Assembly (NCBI RefSeq): GCF_037126465.1
Contig: NC_088206.1
Location: 54,974,841-55,038,840, forward strand
Direction of reading: 5' to 3'
From: Ornithodoros turicata
Lineage: Eukaryota; Arthropoda; Arachnida; Ixodida; Argasidae
DNA: 64,000 nt
How positions within the stretch are numbered: the stretch's first letter is position 1; each line of letters opens with the position of its first letter. The notes beneath the pieces were generated by a model that saw only the letters and a program-made list of their open reading frames with translations, was not told where the DNA came from and did not search any database. Positions 1 through 10,081 of the stretch are shown here, piece by piece. A program made the translations under genes and the position numbers.

Positions 1-940
1 GCCTTTGTGGCTCTGAGTGTTTGCTTAGTTTCGCAATTGATTACTTTAGTGCTTGTTTTGTTGTGAATCGTGTTGCGCCTTTTTTTTTTCTAAATGCTGG
101 ATTGGACTTCAAGGAAAAATGATAATGATGTTGTGGTTTCACGAATGTGGTGCTGGCTACTTCGGAACGCTATGTATTTGCGAATGCTTGCCTACGCTGG
201 ATTACCATCGAAGTGGCTTTGATGCCCCCAGAAAGTGCTTTTTGCGAGGTATGATAAAAACTTTGTGCCAAAAGGCGCAAACATGAGCGTGATCCTATCT
301 GTGAGAGAAATGTGAAGTATAGTTAGTCGAGAGGCTAACGTTGCATTTACTTATTTATTTAACATACTTAATTATCTCTTCCCCTCGACTCCTGTGAACG
401 TGCTCTCACATGCTGGAAGTATGGGAAGTACTGCAACTATACACGATTAATTTGCTGCGCTTTTGAGCGTGGAAAAGGGGTGTTTCTGTAACTGAACAAC
501 CCTTTTTATTTTCCAGGCTCAACTGAAACATATAAAACAGTGTTTTAGCTGGGATACACTCCCATGAAGTGGTATTTTCTGTAGAATGCACCATATACAG
601 GAGGGCGTTCTCTAAAATTCCCTCCTGTATGGTTCGAAACACGCGCCACAATATGTGGTGCAAGCATATGGTCCACATGGCATAGCATAGCACGAGACAA
701 TTATGGCCGAAAGGTGTGAAAAAATTAGTGCGTGCCAGTTTGAAGTAACCCGAGGAAGACCAAATGTGGCAGGGCGAGTCACAGGAACGGGCAGTCACGG
801 CTGACCGAACAGTTTAACAGAAGCGGCTTAAGGTGGACGGTAGCGTGCGTTACTGATGATGTGGCGCCACGTTCGAGGGATGTCCATATTGCGCTGGGGC
901 TAATCTTTTAGGTGCTGAGCAAAACATAGGTGAAAGACCC
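1..940. other. Spacer, no gene recognised
   Basis: I see no coding region with family resemblance here. The two short open frames are not supported by any motif. The only structure noticed is a short hairpin with 11-bp arms at 595-605 and 620-630. Confidence 0.5.
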
Positions 941-944
941 AGAC

Positions 945-1025
945 AAGATATTCTGGAGCCAGGACCCGAACCTCGGTGACGTCTCAGTGCCGGTGCGGTA
1001 GGCGTTAACCATTCGGCCAGGGAAG
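945..1025 (-). repeat. tRNA-like SINE head, fragment
   Basis: On the minus strand the sequence has an A-box-like TGGCCGAATGG (about 1009-1019) and, about 40 bases on, a B-box-like GGTTCGGGTCC (about 962-972), the spacing of an RNA polymerase III internal promoter. It does not fold into a clear full tRNA cloverleaf and has no obvious acceptor stem, so it is read as the tRNA-derived head of a SINE rather than a functional tRNA gene. The body of the SINE is not delimited. Confidence 0.5.
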
Positions 1026-1080
1026 TTTTTTTTTTAATCTGCGTTTTATTTATGATTTTCGTGCGAATGCAACTTTAACT

Positions 1081-1327
1081 GCACTCTTAAAAGTGAACTT
1101 CACCGCATAGCACGCTCCTAGTCAACCATCATCTCGAATGATATCGTTATCCTGATTTGTTGAAAGCGGGAGGCGTACGCCTTTTTTATGACACTTATGC
1201 TGTTCACAATTGTCGCAAAAAAGGTGTACGCCTCCCGTTTTCAACAAATCAGGGCAGATAACGATATCATTCGAGATGATGGTTGGCTAGGAGCGTGCTA
1301 TGCGGTGAAGTTCATTTCTAAGAGTGT
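1081..1327. mobile_element. MITE-A copy 1 (foldback)
   Basis: The left arm starts CACTCTTAAAAGTGAACTTC and the right arm ends with its near-exact reverse complement, closing with TAAGAGTG. The two halves are complementary along nearly their whole length (GATATCGTTATC, CTGATTTGTTG, AGGCGTACGCC in one arm, their complements in the other), leaving a short loop near 1195-1215. There is no coding capacity. About 20 full or partial copies occur in this window. Termini like CACT flanked by TA or TG would suit a Tc1/mariner-mobilised MITE, but no transposase is linked to it. Confidence 0.85.
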
Positions 1328-1747
1328 GGTCACAGCTATATAGGAGAGCTGTTGTTGTCGACGCATGGTTGTGAAGGGATCATGCATCCGGACGAATTGC
1401 TTCCCTATAAGAACGTGTAGTGCGTCGTATCTTCGTTTTGACGAAGTAGTGCGTTGTCATGCTTCAAACTGCTGCTCTTATATGCTGATCATATTGTGAA
1501 AACACTCGTTGGGGATGGACGGCGCGATAGAGTTCATTTGCATACTTTTAAGGCAAACACGTATGATAGGCGCGCTATCAAAACACGTGAGTCGGTTTCC
1601 CCGCCTCGGTTTCGCAGCCTCAGAGTGCGAACTTCATTATCTATATTTGTGTTGTCTCGGAGTATAGGGCGTGGTACCTCAGAGGTATCAGAGTAGCATT
1701 TCATAATAATTTACTCACCTTCTTTTGTGCAGGGGGATGCAGGCATT
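1328..1747. other. Spacer, nothing recognised
   Basis: No motif, terminal repeat or protein similarity was recognised between MITE-A copy 1 and the inverted repeat that follows. The small frame at 1454-1696 has no supporting feature. Confidence 0.4.
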
Positions 1748-2197
1748 ACACCGTTTTCCAGCCAGCCTCACACCCAGCGCTTTTGCAGCCAGCACAAGCC
1801 GGAGAGGAGGAAAACGCACACATATACTAAGTGTGCTTTCCTTCTCTCTTGCTTGGGGGGATACATATTTATTAGAACAGAGAGGGGAAAGAAAAAGGCT
1901 CTGGCTTGGGCGATCAACTGTTTAAAACGCGTTCCCCAGGCGAGACGTCGAGTGGGGGGTTGGGGTGAGAATTTATGTTAGGAGTAGCAGAACAAGTCGG
2001 GAGACAAGTTCAATTTCTCCTCTTTTTTTTCGTTACAAACAAACAAACAAACAAACAAACACACAGGCGCTGCGTTTTTAATATGACTGCGTCCACTAGA
2101 AAACTGTCTTCTGGTGGGCGCTCCCATATTTGGACGCTGCCTCTGTCTTGTGCTGGCTGCAATAGCGCTGGGTGTGAGGCTGGATGGAAAACGATGT
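1748..2197. repeat. Inverted-repeat pair F (foldback element)
   Basis: Roughly 50-bp arms at 1748-1799 and 2147-2197 are inverted copies, both holding AGCCTCACACCCAGCGC and GCAGCCAGCACAAG on opposite strands, with a few mismatches. About 350 bp lies between them. The layout suggests a non-autonomous TIR element, but no target-site duplication could be read, so class is unassigned. Frames at 1725-2335 run through both arms and are not credible genes. Confidence 0.6.
1965..2065 (+). repeat. Dispersed repeat G, copy 1, with (CAAA)n tail
   Basis: The stretch GAGAATTTATG.TAGGAGTAG through TCGGGAGACAAGTTCAATTT to ACAAACAAACAAAC is repeated in reverse orientation at 19200-19310. The CAAA microsatellite at 2035-2061 sits where a SINE or LINE 3' tail would be. 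The class is undetermined. Confidence 0.6.
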
Positions 2198-3890
2198 ATA
2201 GACCAGCCTTTTCTATGGCAGGCAGTGACACTATTTCATATATACACTGTTAACTTACATCGAGACAGAAAAAAAGGGGCAAAAGGAATGAGGCGAAAAG
2301 TGTCACACGAGAAGGAACAACTGTGCACATGTTGACAATGACATGACAGGAGCAACTACAGAAGGGGGAAGATTAAATACAAGAAGTACGCAGAAGTGCG
2401 AGTACACAATCTCCATGGAACATTTGAACCACAAACTGAGCATTTGCAAGACATCATTGTTTTTACAACATCCATTTACTGGTGAATTTGTTGGTGCTGC
2501 GCTTTATTTTTCGCAAAGGAGGTACTTGAGTATGGCATTGAAGATTGTTCGAACATGGCATTAGAATAGAACATAATAGAATGCAAATAGAAAAAAGAAA
2601 AGGAAACGTAGGTTGCGCTGCTGCGACCAGCTGTTCCATGACGCTTGAGGTGTGAAAGCACGGAATGATTTAAAAGATTATTTTAGCACGCATGTTCTGG
2701 ATGTAGTTCGCCAGGGCACACAGCGCAGGTTGTTGGTGCTGCTTTTGCCAGCTCCCCAGCACCTTCTCAACACTAAAAGCTCGGTTGTCAAATTTAGCAA
2801 GGGCGTCCTTCAGTGTTCGCCGACTATAGAGTCGAAGCGCAGATCCCCGAAGATGAGTGTGTGTCGAGCGGTCCTGCTTATCTTTAAATTGCCGTAGTCT
2901 GGCCCACGAAGTGGTTGTATTTCCCTGTGCAATATCCGAAGCCGACGACGAATAACCTGATTCGCGAAATGCGATACAGACACGAGGTCCTAACACCTGC
3001 CTCCAGGCCACAAATGCGATGTAGCAGTGCGAAAAGGGAGGGAAAACTGGTATCGCACGGAATGGCAGGGAGGGGCGTCTTGTAATACTGATGATTCGAT
3101 AACTGAAACCCCCGTGGAGTACCTTTTGCCCTAGAGGTACAACCGCACGAGGTATAAGTCGTGCAAGAAATAGAAGCGTATACAACCGCTCTGCTGCGCG
3201 AGGGATGACCGTGAACAGTTACACGGTTGACGTCGATGTGTCGAAGTTGTGAGCAATAATTTGTTATAGAAATTATTACAGAGTGAGTCGTTGTCATATT
3301 AACTTGTCGTCGAAAGGGATAGGGTGCCGCCTCATCGGCGAAACATCCCACCACATCATCCTTACTTATTTGTTGTTGTTGTTGTCTTCGAAAGAGTTGT
3401 TTTCCTGCCCAAAGAGAAATGGACATTTCATAGTAAAATCTCGTACGTGCTGGGGCGGGGGCGTTTCATTAAAAAAAAAAAAACAAACAAACAAAGGCGG
3501 TCGGCCTGCCGGGAGGGTCGGCAAGTTGCCCAATCGACAAAGAAAATAGAACTAAACACACAGAAATGTCCCGTATACAGTTCAATGTTCATAAGCGGTG
3601 CGGGCGGTGGCTATGATCTCATTTGGTCACCGGCGGTGGATCGCTGAGAGCGCCATTGGTCACCTTCAGTTGGTCGTATGTGCTGTGTCATAAAAAATGA
3701 GGGATTTCAACAAGTTTTGGTCCTTTTGAGGACCAGAGGCATCGCGACAGCCATTAGTCCATTTCAGGACTAAATGCGTGGAAGTTTATGCATAGTTTAG
3801 AGACTTCTTCCAGTGGTCGGGACTAAATTTCAGGGTCAGGGGTCTAAAACGGGGAGTAATTGCAATCGAGGGGAGCGTAGAAGCTATAGT
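2198..3890. other. Spacer, no gene recognised
   Basis: The 171-codon and 180-codon minus-strand frames at 2670-3185 and 2884-3426 overlap each other in different frames and show no recognisable domain. A GGGATAGGGTGCCGCC...CGGCGAAAC block followed by (TTG)n at about 3318-3390 recurs near 40335-40385, marking a further dispersed repeat. Poly-A with (CAAA) occurs at 3471-3494. Confidence 0.4.
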
Positions 3891-5262
3891 TGTTGTCCAA
3901 TTTACTTCGTTGTTTTTCTTAAAGCGTGGAGTGCAAGTTATCTGAAAAACCCTATATATCTTATAAGATAATCCATAAACGCATTGATGTCCTTTTTCTT
4001 ATTAGCAGCTTATGCCTGGCATTGTTGTAACATCTAGAGTGAGCGGGGACGATAACCACACTTCATGCGCTATCAAACGCAATATTGCACTGTAAATACT
4101 TTCTCTGCTGTTCTATTCCGTTACTCCGTCTTCTCGAGCAATTATCCGCAAAGTCTGTTTCACCGCACCTTGCTCTCCACCCGCTGTTCTGGCCGATGTC
4201 CTTCAATTTGAGCGTAATGTCTATGGACAGCTGTCAACACAGCCGGTGAGGAGATTAGATCCCGTGACATCCTGAGGTGTTTGTGCGCCGATGGAAGGTT
4301 CTGTCCAGCAGGCCACGTCGATGCTCTTTGGTTTAGTGTTTGCCTGTTGCGTACTGTTTGTAAGTGATGAATTGCCACAGTGACACATGAAACCACCGTT
4401 ACACTCGTATCCCACAAAATCATTCTCGTATATTATGCGGTATGGGAAAGTGCCTCGCTAAAAAGAAAAGCGATTGTGTGATGAAGTTCACATCCAAGAG
4501 CATAGAATTCGCAGTCGTTCAGTGATATGAGAACAGAGTGGACGGATTGGATTTGTTTGGATTCTTGCCCATCTTCAGGATTTCTCTTACTTTTTTTTTT
4601 GCATTGCATTCGGACTATTTTGAGAAATAGCATGCTCGGTGCTTGTTTGCAGATAATTTCTACTTCGGTACCAATCTAGGTGGCAGATTTTGCGATGTTG
4701 GCAACAACCGTCCCACAAGATGGCGATCCCCGTTCTTTTACGCTGGGAATGGGCCGAAATACATGGCAAGATGGCGACTTTGACCCATCTGATTCGGACC
4801 GGTGATGAAGAAAATCGATGTCGTTTTCTGCACTACATTTACATGTAGTGCAGAGTGGATGTCGATGTTCCCATGCGGAATGTGTGAATGACGGCGCCTG
4901 CTTCTTTTCATGTGCTGGGGTTGTGTCTTTTCACTGTTTCTAACTCGTGACGGCGTCGATTTCTTCACTGTGGGCTGCTGCTGCATCTCTTCAACTGCAG
5001 CTCATTTGACGTCTTCTTTAGCAGCCATTTCGGTAATAGTGATCGGAGTCAGTCTCCGGAGAGAATGGGCGTTGGTTGCTGGCGACTTTCTTGTTCCTCG
5101 GGGCGTTACTGGAATCCAATAGATGGTGATTTTACGTGCACAAAGGATTCCGCGTACTTTATCTAGTGTTTCTCACTGGAGGCTTTCCTTATTGGCACCG
5201 TGTTCTCACTGGCGACTGAGAGGGTTGCCGAGTTTCAAGGCAACTGTTTTCCTGTGATAACT
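3891..5262. other. Spacer, nothing recognised
   Basis: No protein motif, terminal repeat or RNA gene was recognised. The short frames at 4160-5122 are all under 90 codons and without features. Confidence 0.4.
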
Positions 5263-5492
5263 GTGATACAGTCATCCCTTCTAATTTGAGGAGAGAGAGA
5301 GGGTCGTATACGCCTCTTTGTGGCAATTCAACAAGCCACAAAAAGGGCGTACTTATCCCGTTTTCAACAAATCAGGAAACCGAAAGATGTCATTCTGCAT
5401 GGCGGCTGGTTCCGAGCGTCCTTAGTAGCGGAAGACTTTGTGGCACCGGAAGTCGTGGCGGGGGCTTGTTGATGTTTACTCGAGAATATCAT
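5263..5492 (+). repeat. Dispersed repeat K, copy 1 (MITE-A relative)
   Basis: The block is repeated at 52590-52823 in the same orientation, sharing GATTTGAGGAGAGAGAG, CGTTTTCAACAAATCAGGAAA, GGTTCCGAGCGTCCTTAGT and GTTTACYCGAGAAT. The middle (GGCGTAC..., CCGTTTTCAACAAATCAGG) is related to the MITE-A arm, so K looks like a diverged member with a different 3' half. Confidence 0.65.
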
Positions 5493-5817
5493 GTATACCA
5501 AATTTCGTTGCCATCTCCGGATGCTAACATTTGCTTGGGACGCGCATTTCTGTTGCTCTTTCTGTGGTTCTGTGACTCTTTATGCGCTAAATTATGGTAA
5601 CACGTAGAAAAGTAAAAACTACTGCGAAGAAAAACAGTGAAAGAAAAACTTGCTTGTCCTCCCTTGTCCCGGTGATACATGTGCTTCAGTGGTTACTGCC
5701 TGCCAGCCACAGCAAATGAATGCAAAGTCCTCACAACTGCATGCGACCAATCTTGCCGCGTATGTTCCCCCCTCACTTGGTTCATGGTCAAATCCAGCCC
5801 ACCAACGCTTTGCTCTG
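5493..5817. other. Spacer, nothing recognised
   Basis: No motif was seen. Short antiparallel frames cover the stretch without any conserved feature. Confidence 0.4.
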
Positions 5818-5910
5818 CACTCTTAAAAATGACCGGGGGGGGGGGGGGGTTATGGCAGGATCGGCTCGCCGTTGTTGGCCACAGAAAAGTGGGCGTCGTC
5901 ACGACTATAG
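5818..5910 (+). mobile_element. MITE-A terminal repeat joined to poly-G and S tail
   Basis: A MITE-A terminus (CACTCTTAAAAATGA, from about 5819) runs into a G homopolymer at 5834-5850, then into TCGGCTCGCCGTTGTTGGCC. The last part matches dispersed repeat S. The same order, terminus, then G-rich tract, then S-like block, recurs at 52309-52375, and terminus plus a longer homopolymer recurs in reverse at 45903-45945. Confidence 0.6.
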
Positions 5911-6000
5911 AAAAAAAAAGAAGAAAAAGGAAGGACGGATGGACGATAGAGGATGAAGGGTGGAGATGCGTAGAGGGTGCATCAGTTCGTCGGGGAGAGC

Positions 6001-6248
6001 AAAGTGAAAATGAACTTCACCGCATAGCACGCTCCTAGCCAACCATCATCTTGAATGATATTGCATCAGCGCTGATTTGTTGAAAACGGGAGGCGTACTC
6101 CTTTTTTGTGACACTAATGCTCTTCATAATTGTCACAAAAAAGGGGTACGCCTCTCGTTCTCAACAAATCAGGGCAGGTAACGATATCATTCGAGACTGT
6201 GGTTGGCGAGAAGCGTGCAATGCGGTGAAGTCCATTTTTAAGAGTGTA
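6001..6248. mobile_element. MITE-A copy (foldback)
   Basis: A full-length palindromic copy. The left arm has AATGAACTTCACCGCATAGC and CTGATTTGTTGAAAACGGGAGG, the right arm has their complements and ends TTTTTAAGAGTGTA. The left terminus is eroded (AGTGAAAATG instead of CACTCTTAAAAATG). No coding capacity. Confidence 0.85.
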
Positions 6249-6317
6249 GAAGCACTTCTAACCTATCATAGCCGCGACTCCCCTTATGAGAACCACACTC
6301 TCCATTTTATTTTCCCC

Positions 6318-6519
6318 TACACTCTGAAAACAGAACTTCGCCGCATAGCAAACTGTGCGCCAACCATTGAAACGAATGATAGTGTTGTCGCTTCTGATTC
6401 AAAGAGAGAAGGGGGCGTACGCCCCCCTCTGTCTTCCAATCACAAGCGATAACCCTATCATTCGTGGCAATGGTTGGCGCACAGCGTGCTATGCGGTGAA
6501 GTTCTGTTTTTAGAGCGTA
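6318..6519. mobile_element. MITE-A3 subfamily copy
   Basis: A 202-bp foldback with terminal TACACTCTGAAAACAGAACTTC and TTCTGTTTTTAGAGCGTA. The inner arm differs from standard MITE-A: CGCCAACCATTG..ACGAATGATAG and TCGCTTCTGATTC replace the CCATCATC/GATATCGTTATC block. The same variant occurs at 26480-26808 and as an internal piece of the family B copy near 19905-19945. Confidence 0.8.
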
Positions 6520-6849
6520 CACCAAACCAAACCAAGTACTTCTAACTTTTCTGGACATCATCATTATATTTTCACCAAATTACCGCGCGTAATATTGTAG
6601 AATATCGTCTCTGACTATGAAACAGCCATATTACCATCACCATCAAAATAAAGTTGTTGAGAAAGAACGCCTCAACATTACGCTAACATATCAGTACGGG
6701 GTATAAAGAAGGTCTAGTAATCTCATTGCATGCATTTTATAGTACTGAAACTGGGAAACATTTCCCAGTGTATGCGAGGGGGGTATCGCAAAGTTGTAAT
6801 TATCACTATCAAATAAATGAGAGAGAAACTTTATTTTGATTTCTGATCC
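6520..6849. other. Spacer, possible mariner 3' flank
   Basis: No independent feature is recognised. If the TTAA element at 6854-7501 is lifted out, this stretch would directly follow the mariner C-terminus at 7506, so part of it may be mariner 3' UTR, but no mariner terminal repeat was found. Confidence 0.35.
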
Positions 6850-6853
6850 TTAA

Positions 6854-7501
6854 AGGGGCACTAAAATGCAAAAACAACTTGCTCTCAAATGAAAGTCAGT
6901 GTTTCAGTCACTATAATGCAAGCAAAATTAGTTCACATAGCGCTACCGTTTAGGAGAAAAATGCAATGAAAACAGAGCAGTCTTTGGCAGCAACGAATGG
7001 GATCCCAAGGAGGCAAAAATTGGCAGCATCCAATGAGACAGCAGGAGAAGCGCGCGCGTACCTATCGTGGGCATGTGGATTTGGAACGCGACCGATCGTA
7101 GTGTTTCTTATATGCGCGGCATGATACGCACTGCTGCATTTTTAATTACCGATTCACTGAATTGTAGCCCACAACATTTCTCGCGAATGTTCCACTGACA
7201 GCATTTATCTTCACGTCCTTCGGACAGCGACGCCTGTCCGCTTCACAACGCGCATTACATTTTTTTTCACCGGAACTGCTGCATGGCAAGGCACGCGCGT
7301 GCACGTGCAGCGTGGACTAAAAACACGAATGCACGAGCTGAAATGACGTTCACTGCTTAGCGCCGAAGCAAGAAAGAGTCCGGTATAATTTCTAGTGTAG
7401 CTCCATAACGGAATCTGTTTTTAATTATGATAACAAGTACGAAATTAACATAGCGTGTAACGTAATTTGAAATGAACTTGTTTCTGCATTTTAGTGCCCC
7501 T
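6854..7501. mobile_element. TTAA-flanked element, short copy
   Basis: Terminal inverted repeats AGGGGCACTAAAATGC (left) and GCATTTTAGTGCCCCT (right, exact complement) are flanked on both sides by TTAA (6850-6853, 7502-7505). TTAA duplications are typical of piggyBac and Kolobok superfamilies, and no transposase is present to choose between them. The interior is shared with the long copy at 42570-45502, which has about 2.3 kb extra between the equivalents of 6960 and 6965. Confidence 0.85.
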
Positions 7502-7505
7502 TTAA

Positions 7506-7909
7506 GACTTCTCTACGTGGTCACCGTCCAGAGTCGCACATTTCTTCCAGCGTTTCTTGACCTTCCGCAGGCCGTCATTTTAGAACTCTGCAGATTGCGT
7601 CGAAAACCACTGTTCCAAACCTTGAAAGACGTCTTTTGCGTTGTCAAATTGCCAACCCCGCAATGGTTTTCTTGAGTTCTGGGAACAAAAAAAAAAAAAA
7701 GGTCGCTTGGGGCGAGATCGGGAGAATAGCGCGGATGTGGCAGAATTTCATGTTTGGCCAGTTTGGAAATTGCTTTTCCACGTCACAACAGTGTCATATG
7801 CCAGGCAATCATTACCATAAACAGCCATGATTTCACCATGGATTTGCCGGGCACTGTAACCCATCAAATGCAGGAGCTTAACCACGCTGAGAGCCTCGCT
7901 CTTCTGCAT
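7506..7909 (-). pseudogene. mariner transposase remnant, internally deleted
   Basis: Minus-strand sequence starts with a mariner-type helix-turn-helix (MGYSARQIHGEIMAVYGNDC, VVTWKSNFQTGQ), then jumps near 7765-7780 to the catalytic D34D region (HPRYSPDLAPSDLFF), then RGWQFDNAKDVFQG, then LRKVKKRWKKCATLDGDHVE, the usual C-terminus. Several hundred bases that should encode the first two catalytic Asp residues are missing, and there are frame changes and a stop before the C-terminal block. The reading ends at the TTAA element, which appears to have inserted at the stop codon. It is dead. Confidence 0.8.
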
Positions 7910-8444
7910 CGTGCAGGTTAATGATATCTGGCGCAAACTAAAAATAATAAAAGACACAATTACATCATTTTTGCACCAACATGCACATAAGGCTCAGTGA
8001 CTACCCTGACAAAATTTCAATCGCATAGCTCAGTAACCTCTGGCTGATACGGTACCCCGTCGTATGTATAGCCACTCCAGTCATGGAGGCCGCAGGCAAG
8101 GGCGTCTCATCGAGCTCCTGAAGTTTCATTGTTTTTACGTATTTGACGGCTCATCATTTGTGAGGATGGCCAGTGGTAAAACCTGGCCCAAAAGATGATT
8201 TGGGCCACATTGTATCTTCTACAAAAAACCGAGAAAATCCGGCTGTGAATCTCGGTGTTTCTAAGGGTGCCCTTTTTGCACACCCGTATCGCACGGACTC
8301 TGAAAGATATTGCGAAACTTTCTTATTCATTAGTGTACGCCCTGTCAATCAACTCAATCTTATTCAAATGCATTTAAATATAATTCGTTTTCAAATATAC
8401 GATTAGAAATGGTGAACATGCGTTAGCGCGCAATTGTGTTCCAG
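7910..8444. other. Spacer, nothing recognised
   Basis: No mariner terminal repeat or other element was identified upstream of the mariner remnant. Sequence is AT-rich without notable motifs. Confidence 0.4.
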
Positions 8445-8452
8445 CTTGAACG

Positions 8453-9327
8453 CATAGATTGAGAAGTTACCTGTCAAAGAGAACTCGTTACAAGTTACCG
8501 TGTGAAAAATGTAACTAAGTTAACAACGAAGTTCTTCAACCTGAAATGTAACTCGCAGTCACTGAGTTACTTCCAAGTTACTTCGGACACAAAATAGCAT
8601 TACGCAGGTGCAGCGCGAGTGAGCAGTTGAGTTAGACCTTGAGTTACCTGCGGAGGAGTGCAACACGCTTAGTTGGTTTATGTCCAACAATAGACCTCCC
8701 CCTGTTTGTAAACAAATGACGTCATAGTGTTCGACAGCGCCATAAATTTGGTAGAATTGAACTACGCTCGAAGCTAGAGGTGAACAAGGTCGCGCCCGAA
8801 AGCCACGGTCTTGAGGGGATTACGATATGGTCCCTTAAAGGGACGCGACCCTCAGTCCTGCTTTTCTTTCAATGGGAGGCAGCGAACAAGTGCCTCGTTC
8901 GTGGAACCCAGCCCTCTACTTCCGATTTGTTTCGGTTTCAATCTGTCTACCAATGTCATGATGACGTCTCTCTGGTAGAGGTCTATTCGAACGCTTTGCA
9001 TCTTACTCCCTGTGGGCGCACAATGGTTCAGCTTCATTTCAATGGCAGCGGTTCTTACTTCCTGAATAAAATACCGTCATTGATTGAATATCACGTTTTA
9101 TGGCAAAAAATGCCATGAAGGAACCGGAGAGAAAGCAAGAAAATATGTGGACGTGAGTGAAAAGCGGGTTAAATGTAACTTGGAACTTAACTCAAGTTAC
9201 TTTGGCAAAGTTACCTGAAAAAGGAACGAGTTCCTCTGAAAGTTACCACGGCACAAAAGTACCGAGTTAAGTTACAAGTTACCAAAAAAAGGAACTTAGT
9301 TACAGTAACGAGTTACCTCGAACTCTG
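8453..9327. mobile_element. hAT-like element with 8-bp duplication
   Basis: Direct repeats CTTGAACG lie at 8445-8452 and 9328-9335. The termini are CATAGATTGAGAAGTTAC and, on the other strand, CAGAGTTCGAGGTAACTC, an imperfect inverted repeat with the CA.AG start usual for hAT. Subterminal regions are full of short GTTAC/GTAAC words, as in many non-autonomous hATs. An unrelated repeat (repeat A) occupies the middle. No transposase. Confidence 0.8.
8690..9000 (+). repeat. Dispersed repeat A, copy 1
   Basis: The block from CCCCCTGTTTGTAAAC, ATGACGTCATAGTGTT through TTAAAGGGACGCGACC to CGATTTGTTTCGGTTTC and TCATGATGACGTCTC is repeated in inverted orientation at 32369-32690. It lies inside the hAT-like element 8453-9327. 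The 112-codon frame at 8780-9118 is a chance frame through it. Class unknown. Confidence 0.65.
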
Positions 9328-9335
9328 CTTGAACG

Positions 9336-10044
9336 CGTCTGTATTTGCTCCACTCTGGTATGATTGACATTAATTTACTCAGATTTTAGTGTTCTTTCAT
9401 CATCTATCCTGCATGTACCTTTTGCGGATCTTCACTAGAACAACAGATTCCCTTTTTTTAAATAAAATATCTATATATAGGTTTCATAATCGATTGCACA
9501 CGAGGGTGATTGCTTCCATGGTACGAAAAGAAAAACAAAAGTGAAGAAGTGTGAAGCAAAGCCTCGGGTTAGGGCTCCTATTACGAGGGGACTTGTTTCA
9601 ATCGGCGCCGCAAGACTGACACACTTGCGCTGGCCGCGAACGACGCTCACTTTTGGGAGCAAAGCAGCTTTCTTCTTCTTCGCGTTATCTTTATACGACA
9701 TCGAGACAAGAATAAGAAATCGGAAGAAGGGGCTGAGCCGGAAACAAGAGGTGGTGTGAAAGAGTAAACGATGAAACAGAGCATAGTGACTTTAATTTTT
9801 TTTTTAACGTTGTGAGTGTGTCGTTTGGCTAAGGCGCGACGAACTTTTACGACGAAGTTCTCCTCGCGGCAGGAAAAATCGGGGCAGCACCGGACGTGGA
9901 ATGTTCGCTGGCTGCGTTACATGGAGCGAAGAAGCGGCGCGTTCGCTTTTTTGTAACACTTTGTTATAGGAAAATTTAATGAGACAGGTATGGTCACATG
10001 TTCAGGGGCTGCAGGATGACGCAACGATTATGTACAACGGTTAT
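9336..10044. other. Spacer, possibly LINE 3' UTR in part
   Basis: The right part may be the 3' untranslated tail of the minus-strand LINE that begins at 10082. A T-run at 9794-9805 could be its poly-A tail on the other strand, but no target duplication was found. No other feature. Confidence 0.35.
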
Positions 10045-10081
10045 TTACAACATGGTGATCGATGAAATGATATGATATAGT

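Noticed and set aside
945..1025. tRNA gene candidate on the minus strand
   Set aside because: A and B boxes are present but no acceptor stem, so it is better explained as a SINE head.
2670..3426. 171- and 180-codon minus-strand frames
   Set aside because: They overlap in different frames, have no motif I recognise, and lie in spacer sequence.
8780..9118. 112-codon frame
   Set aside because: A chance frame through repeat A; similar peptide at 32260-32529 minus results from the inverted copy of the same non-coding repeat.
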